Source: Paratinospora sagittata (lineage: Eukaryota > Streptophyta > Magnoliopsida > Ranunculales > Menispermaceae). From it: 64,000 nt of DNA. The stretch spans positions 4,611,729-4,675,728 of the forward strand of contig CM069600.1 in assembly GCA_035771175.1 (NCBI GenBank), given 5' to 3'. A model generated the notes under the pieces. The model searched no databases and was not told the DNA's origin. It was given only the letters and a program-made list of their open reading frames with translations. The translations under genes and the position numbers were made by a program. Positions 59,800 through 64,000 of the stretch are shown piece by piece. The stretch's first letter is position 1, and each line of letters starts with the position of its first letter.

Positions 59800-60087
59800 A
59801 TGTTTTTTGAGATTGAAGCAGTTTCAATGAGAGGCGTCAAGAAGACTCATGTTTTTGCCAAAGTCCAAGTTAAAAAAGCTTCTACTGTTTTTAACGTTTT
59901 GTTCAATACAACCCAATCCGAAGTAGCTGCCGAGAAGATGCGACTTTCTAGAAACAATGAAGCGAAAAAGATCTATAACACAAGCATATTTCTTAGGCTA
60001 ATCTTGCCTAAGCGTGCTAATGTTTCTGACTCTACTGCTGCATCTGAATTTGATTCGTCGTGTTTAAAGATTACAATACCATTTTAA
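59800..60087 (+). CDS. Unrecognised small open frame, 95 residues
   Basis: ATG-initiated frame MFFEIEAVSMRGVKKTHVFA, lysine-rich in the middle, ending ITIPF before TAA. I recognise no domain. It has fewer AT-rich codons than neighbouring background frames and could be a fragment of a coding exon, but lies among transposon debris and has no visible partner exons. It may equally be chance. Confidence 0.2.
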   Translation: MFFEIEAVSMRGVKKTHVFAKVQVKKASTVFNVLFNTTQSEVAAEKMRLSRNNEAKKIYNTSIFLRLILPKRANVSDSTAASEFDSSCLKITIPF

Positions 60088-62052
60088 CATAATCGGAGTC
60101 TACTGTTGTTCAAAAATTTTCAAGTTTACTTCAAAACAATTTCAGTAACAGATAAGTAATTGTTTTACTCTGAAGATCTTAAGCTTTTTGTTGCTTGTGA
60201 AATTGTATTTTGCCTGTTAGTTTCTTTCCTAATAACAACATAGAAAATGGTCTCTTGAAGGATGAATATGTTTTATAATGAAATCAACCGAACTTTATAT
60301 AGGTTGAAATTAAGCTTGCTTGTTCGTTCATTTACCTACTTTCATCTAAATTAAATTATCCAGGTAGCGTGATAAATATGACGAAATGACAGAGATTGTC
60401 TTTTGTTTTTTTTTTAAATTAGTTGAGAGTCATATTTGTGAAGCAGTTGTGTAAACACAGTAAATTAATTCTACAAATTCAGGATGTTACTTGTCAAGCA
60501 CTTCGTTGCTAAGTTTTTATCACGTCGTTATGTTTTCTACGGTGTTTTTTACCATAATTTGATGATAAATTATGCAAATTAGACCAAGTACCTAGTTGTT
60601 TCCTACACAAAAACGTTAATTAGTTTGATTCATCATTTCTTTAATCAAGTTTTGCCTTCTCTTGTCTTCCTATATGATTCTTTCAAGAATACAAGTATGT
60701 TTTAGCTTTCTTTTTGCAGTAATCCTATGTATTGGGCATAACTACATAGAGACGATCCTTTTAGAATGACTGGATTTTCTAAATATAGAAAGTGAATAAC
60801 AATGAAGAAACTAAAACCCAAGCACAACTTAAAAACGGTTTTAGCAACCCAAAATATAGTCTTACAAATAAACATACTTCCCAATTAATTAGTACTAATA
60901 TCAAAAGGCGTACTAATTGCAATGAGGTGCATTCAAAATAACTTGTGCTTGTCGTCAGGCTACTTGTGTTTAAATCTTCACTTTTTTATATCAATTTGAA
61001 ATAGACTCACTTCACTAGTAATAAGAAGTTGAAAAAGGAGTTGACAAGATGGCTTTCTAGAAACATATATAGGAATTGTTCTTTTAGAACACTTAACTGT
61101 GAAAACTTTATTTGATGTTTAAATCTTCTCTGCTGCTAGTTTTATGCATGCATGAGTGGAAAGTTAGATTAAGAAAATGCAAGTAGTTGGACAAAAAAAA
61201 CAGGATGTATAAACAAGCAATGAATTAGATTACTAATTCAAGTTTGATTAATCTGTTAGACTTTGTGATGAGAGTAAGGTTTTCCAATTTTGTTTGGAAG
61301 CTATAGGATTCTCCAAGATCAAATGGTAGTTGTACTCCCACTCTCTCAGATGAATAAAGATGATTAATATCTGATTACTTGTATGCTCTGTTTCTTATTC
61401 TTGTGTGTCAAAATTCTTATCCTATGCTATGCTTTGCTAGTGTTCCAAATCCACTTGGTGTGGCATGAGCTAGAAAGCTCAAGAGCTTTACATGGGCCAA
61501 AGTATAGGCTGTATGATGGTTATGATTCAAATGAAGAAAAATGTTTTTGCAATCCAAAAATTATACTCAAAATCTTACTCATGTTAATATGGTATATTGT
61601 GTGTTGGCGGTTTTGATTTGGGATGGTTTGGATAACCACCCCCATGGTTATCACAACTGAATAACGGTTAGCAAAACCGTTTGGGAGAGAGAGACCAAAT
61701 ATATTGGTTTCTCTCCCCATGCAAGTGTGTGTGTGCCATGAGTAACAAAGAAGACCAATCCTTCTCCAAGTTTAATTCTTTTCTCCCAAGATTTTCTCTA
61801 TTGGGATCGAGTTGGGTAACATACTTCTGCTATTGTATTTTGTTTAATACATGTTAATCAATATTGTGAGTAGTCGGTGTTCTTGTTTCTCATTTTTCTC
61901 TTGTAATTTAGCGATGTGGTGTATTGTCACATAAACATGAATATAAATTTGGGCATATATTTGAGTAATGCTACATTGATTGCACTGAAAATTGTAATAC
62001 AATCCGCATCACCCTCATACTATTGGATTTTCATTGAATCACATCTCAATAT
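60088..62052. other. AT-rich intergenic sequence
   Basis: No supported coding frame, RNA gene or clear repeat structure. Short open frames (for example 61,383-61,616) lack any recognisable family. Confidence 0.5.
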
Positions 62053-62331
62053 TGTTAGAGTAATAGTATATACAATTATTTTGGTATTTTGCTATTTTGC
62101 TATTAGGGTAGGGTACTTCAGTAAATTTGCTTCTAGGCTATATAAGTTGTTTATCTTCATTGTAATTACTTTCTCTTTCTTTTTAGCAAATTCAATGAAA
62201 CCCTAACACTCTAACTAGTTTTTTCTTTCTTCTATTTTCTTTCTTCTTTGCATTATTATCATGATATCAAAGCGCAATAAAGTTATCTTCGCACTCAAGA
62301 TATCGTTTGTTTTGATCCTGTTGTACAAAAA

Positions 62332-63723
62332 TTGTATATTTCTACTCACATTTTATTCTTTGAACATATTCCCTTCTTTTCTATTCTTGCCGTCTCTCGA
62401 AATGTCACTAAGTCCAATCTTATTTGTATAGATCCATTTTTAGATGATACTGGTAGTTTGCATTCTCCCATGCCCTCTTCTATAGATAATCCTATCACTC
62501 GCTCTCATTTGTCTGTTTGTCTTTTTCTTAACCATTTTTCTCACAGGGATAAAGGTATGAGTGTTGCAAGTTCTGATGTACTACTCACAAATGCTTCGGA
62601 TGCTCAACCCTCAACCAATAAGGGTGTCTCCTCCCTCCCTATGACAACCCAAGAACCTCCTGAGATTGTGGATCCTCTTCCCTTTCGATATTCGCAACGT
62701 ATTCATAAGTCTATTCGATTTTTCGTATTCATGTTATTCACATTCATATTTTTCTTTTAGGATTTATTCATAATCTTTCTGAGTCTTCCTCCTATAAGAA
62801 GGCAACTCTTGACCCTTACTGGTAGCAGGCTATGACTGAGGAACTTTCTATTTTACATAAGAGAACAACTTGAGATTTAATTTGGTATCTCTCCCTCCCG
62901 GTGAAGCTATTGTTGTTTCTAGTTGGGTTTACAAGATCAAAACCCAATCTAATGGCTTAGTTAATAGACATAAGGCAAAACTAGTTGTAAAAGGGTTTAC
63001 TTAACAATATGGTATGAATTACAAGGAAACTTTTGCCCTAGTTGTAAAGATGACTACTGTTCTCACTCTTATTGCAATAGTTTTTGTTCGTTAGTTAATG
63101 GTGAAAGGAACCCAACCAACTTGACTCGACCAAACCCGACCATTTCGAGTTGGGTCGAGTTTGGTTTAAGAAGAGAAATGGGTTGGTCGAGTCACGCACG
63201 AGTTTCGGCCAAAAAAGGACACCCCGCCCCCCAAAAAACTGTCTCGCCACTTTAGTGGCCTCTTTTCTCAAATGGATGTAAAGAATATTTTTTGAATGGG
63301 GACCTTAAAGAAGGGGTATATATAAAACCTCTTCAAGGCGTTACTCATAACCCTGAGAAGTATCTAGGCTCAAAAAAACATTATATGGTCTCAAACAAAC
63401 TTTTAGAGCTTGATTTGAGAAGATCTCTATAGTGATTGCATCTCCTATGTATTGTGACAATCAGAGATCTATTTAAATTGCTCACAACTACAAAAATTAG
63501 TATTTATATTAGTACTTTGCCTTGTGAATGGAAGAAGCTTAATGAGATTGATTGTCATTTCACTCGTCGCCACTTGTAGCATGGCACAATTACTTTGCCT
63601 TTTTTCTCCCCATTCTTACAACTTGCAAATTTCTTTACGAAGTCACACTCCATTCAACGCTTTAGATTTCTTATTGGCAAACTCTCGACGCTCCTTGCAA
63701 TCGCATCTTGAATTTGAGGGCTA
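62332..63723 (+). pseudogene. Copia pol remnant
   Basis: Broken frames follow pol order: the integrase C-terminal region (LYISTHILFFEHIPFFSI), a proline/serine linker (PLPFRYSQRIHKS), reverse-transcriptase N-terminal blocks (QAMTEELSILHKRTT, then SSWVYKIKTQSNGLVNRHKA, KLVVKGFTQ, YKETFALVVKMTTV), QMDVKN near 63,275, a decayed LKK-LYGLKQ-like stretch, and an RNase H tail near 63,530-63,720. Stops are frequent (for example at 62,826 and 63,001). A roughly 73-bp insertion with inverted ends lies at 63,122-63,194. Clearly dead. Confidence 0.78.
63122..63194. repeat. Tiny palindromic insert inside the dead Copia
   Basis: TGACTCGACCAAACCC at one end and GGGTTGGTCGAGTCA at the other are inverted copies about 73 bp apart. 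The block interrupts the reverse-transcriptase homology, so it looks like a miniature inverted-repeat insertion. Confidence 0.5.
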
Positions 63724-64000
63724 ATATTATATATGGTTATTTTGGTATTTTGCTATTAGAGTAGGGTACTTTAATAAATTTGCTTCTAGGCTATATAAGT
63801 TATTTATCTTTATTGTAATTATCTTCTCTTTTTTTTTTAGCAGATTCAATGAAAGCACTCTTGTTAGTTTTTTTTTATATTATTATCGGGTATATAATTG
63901 AATGCAATCAAAATAAACAATTTTTTTTTATTTATTTTTTGCTAAAAACATTTTTTTTTACTAACCTAACAAGTATTTCATAACTTTTTCCACCTTTTAT

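Larger units (their letters stand above)
62053..63865 (+). mobile_element. Decayed, internally deleted Copia element
   Basis: Direct repeats at 62,053-62,208 (TGTTAGAGT...CCCTAACA, 156 bp) and about 63,721-63,865 share long blocks such as TTTGCTTCTAGGCTATATAA and a TTATCTT(C/T)ATTGTAATTA segment; they are the two LTRs, with the 3' copy worn at both ends. A decayed primer site (ATGATATCAAAGC, near 62,262) follows the first. The internal part is only 1.5 kb, so Gag, protease and most of integrase are deleted. Confidence 0.8.

Noticed and set aside
1..64000. CRISPR arrays, rRNA, tRNA genes, bacterial-type operons, organelle DNA insertions
   Set aside because: Nothing of the kind was seen; tRNA-like boxes occur only in SINE contexts.

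Overview
The window is nuclear DNA of a flowering plant, probably a woody core eudicot. It is AT-rich and gene-sparse, with many-exon genes, large introns and plant-type LTR, LINE, SINE, MULE, hAT and Helitron-like elements. I cannot name the species.

Left third (1-31,000). A Copia fragment runs in from the left edge (1-1,195) and is followed by a decayed LINE. Two large conserved single-copy-type genes lie head to head. The first is URB1/Npa1, a nucleolar 60S-assembly factor, on the minus strand. Eleven exons are visible (18,584 down to 2,403) and the last exon is missing. The second is MINIYO/RPAP1, an RNA polymerase II assembly and transport factor, on the plus strand with ten exons (20,991-30,774), complete. 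Between them sits a roughly 0.95 kb non-autonomous DNA transposon with long inverted ends that carries a PPR gene fragment. The introns hold LINE and SINE debris.

Right half (31,000-64,000). This is a transposon-built region. The scaffold is a broken, intron-containing pseudogene of the vacuolar H+-ATPase catalytic subunit A. Its 5' exons lie at 35,124-35,654 and its mid-gene exons at 58,883-59,132. Between them is a giant inverted repeat. The left arm (about 36,510-41,060) and right arm (about 42,880-58,475) are reverse complements around a LINE-derived spacer. The arms look unequal only because each was hit by different later insertions. The left arm took a Helitron-like element. The right arm took a solo LTR that itself contains a Copia element, then a very young Copia element (LTRs differ at 1 of 225 positions), then a hAT-like element containing a MITE. 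Once these are subtracted both arms are about 2.65 kb. A last, heavily decayed Copia element ends the window.

No CRISPR array, operon, rRNA or convincing tRNA gene is present. The two intact host genes act in separate housekeeping pathways, ribosome assembly and RNA polymerase II assembly. The rest is a layered record of transposition whose relative order can be read from the nesting.
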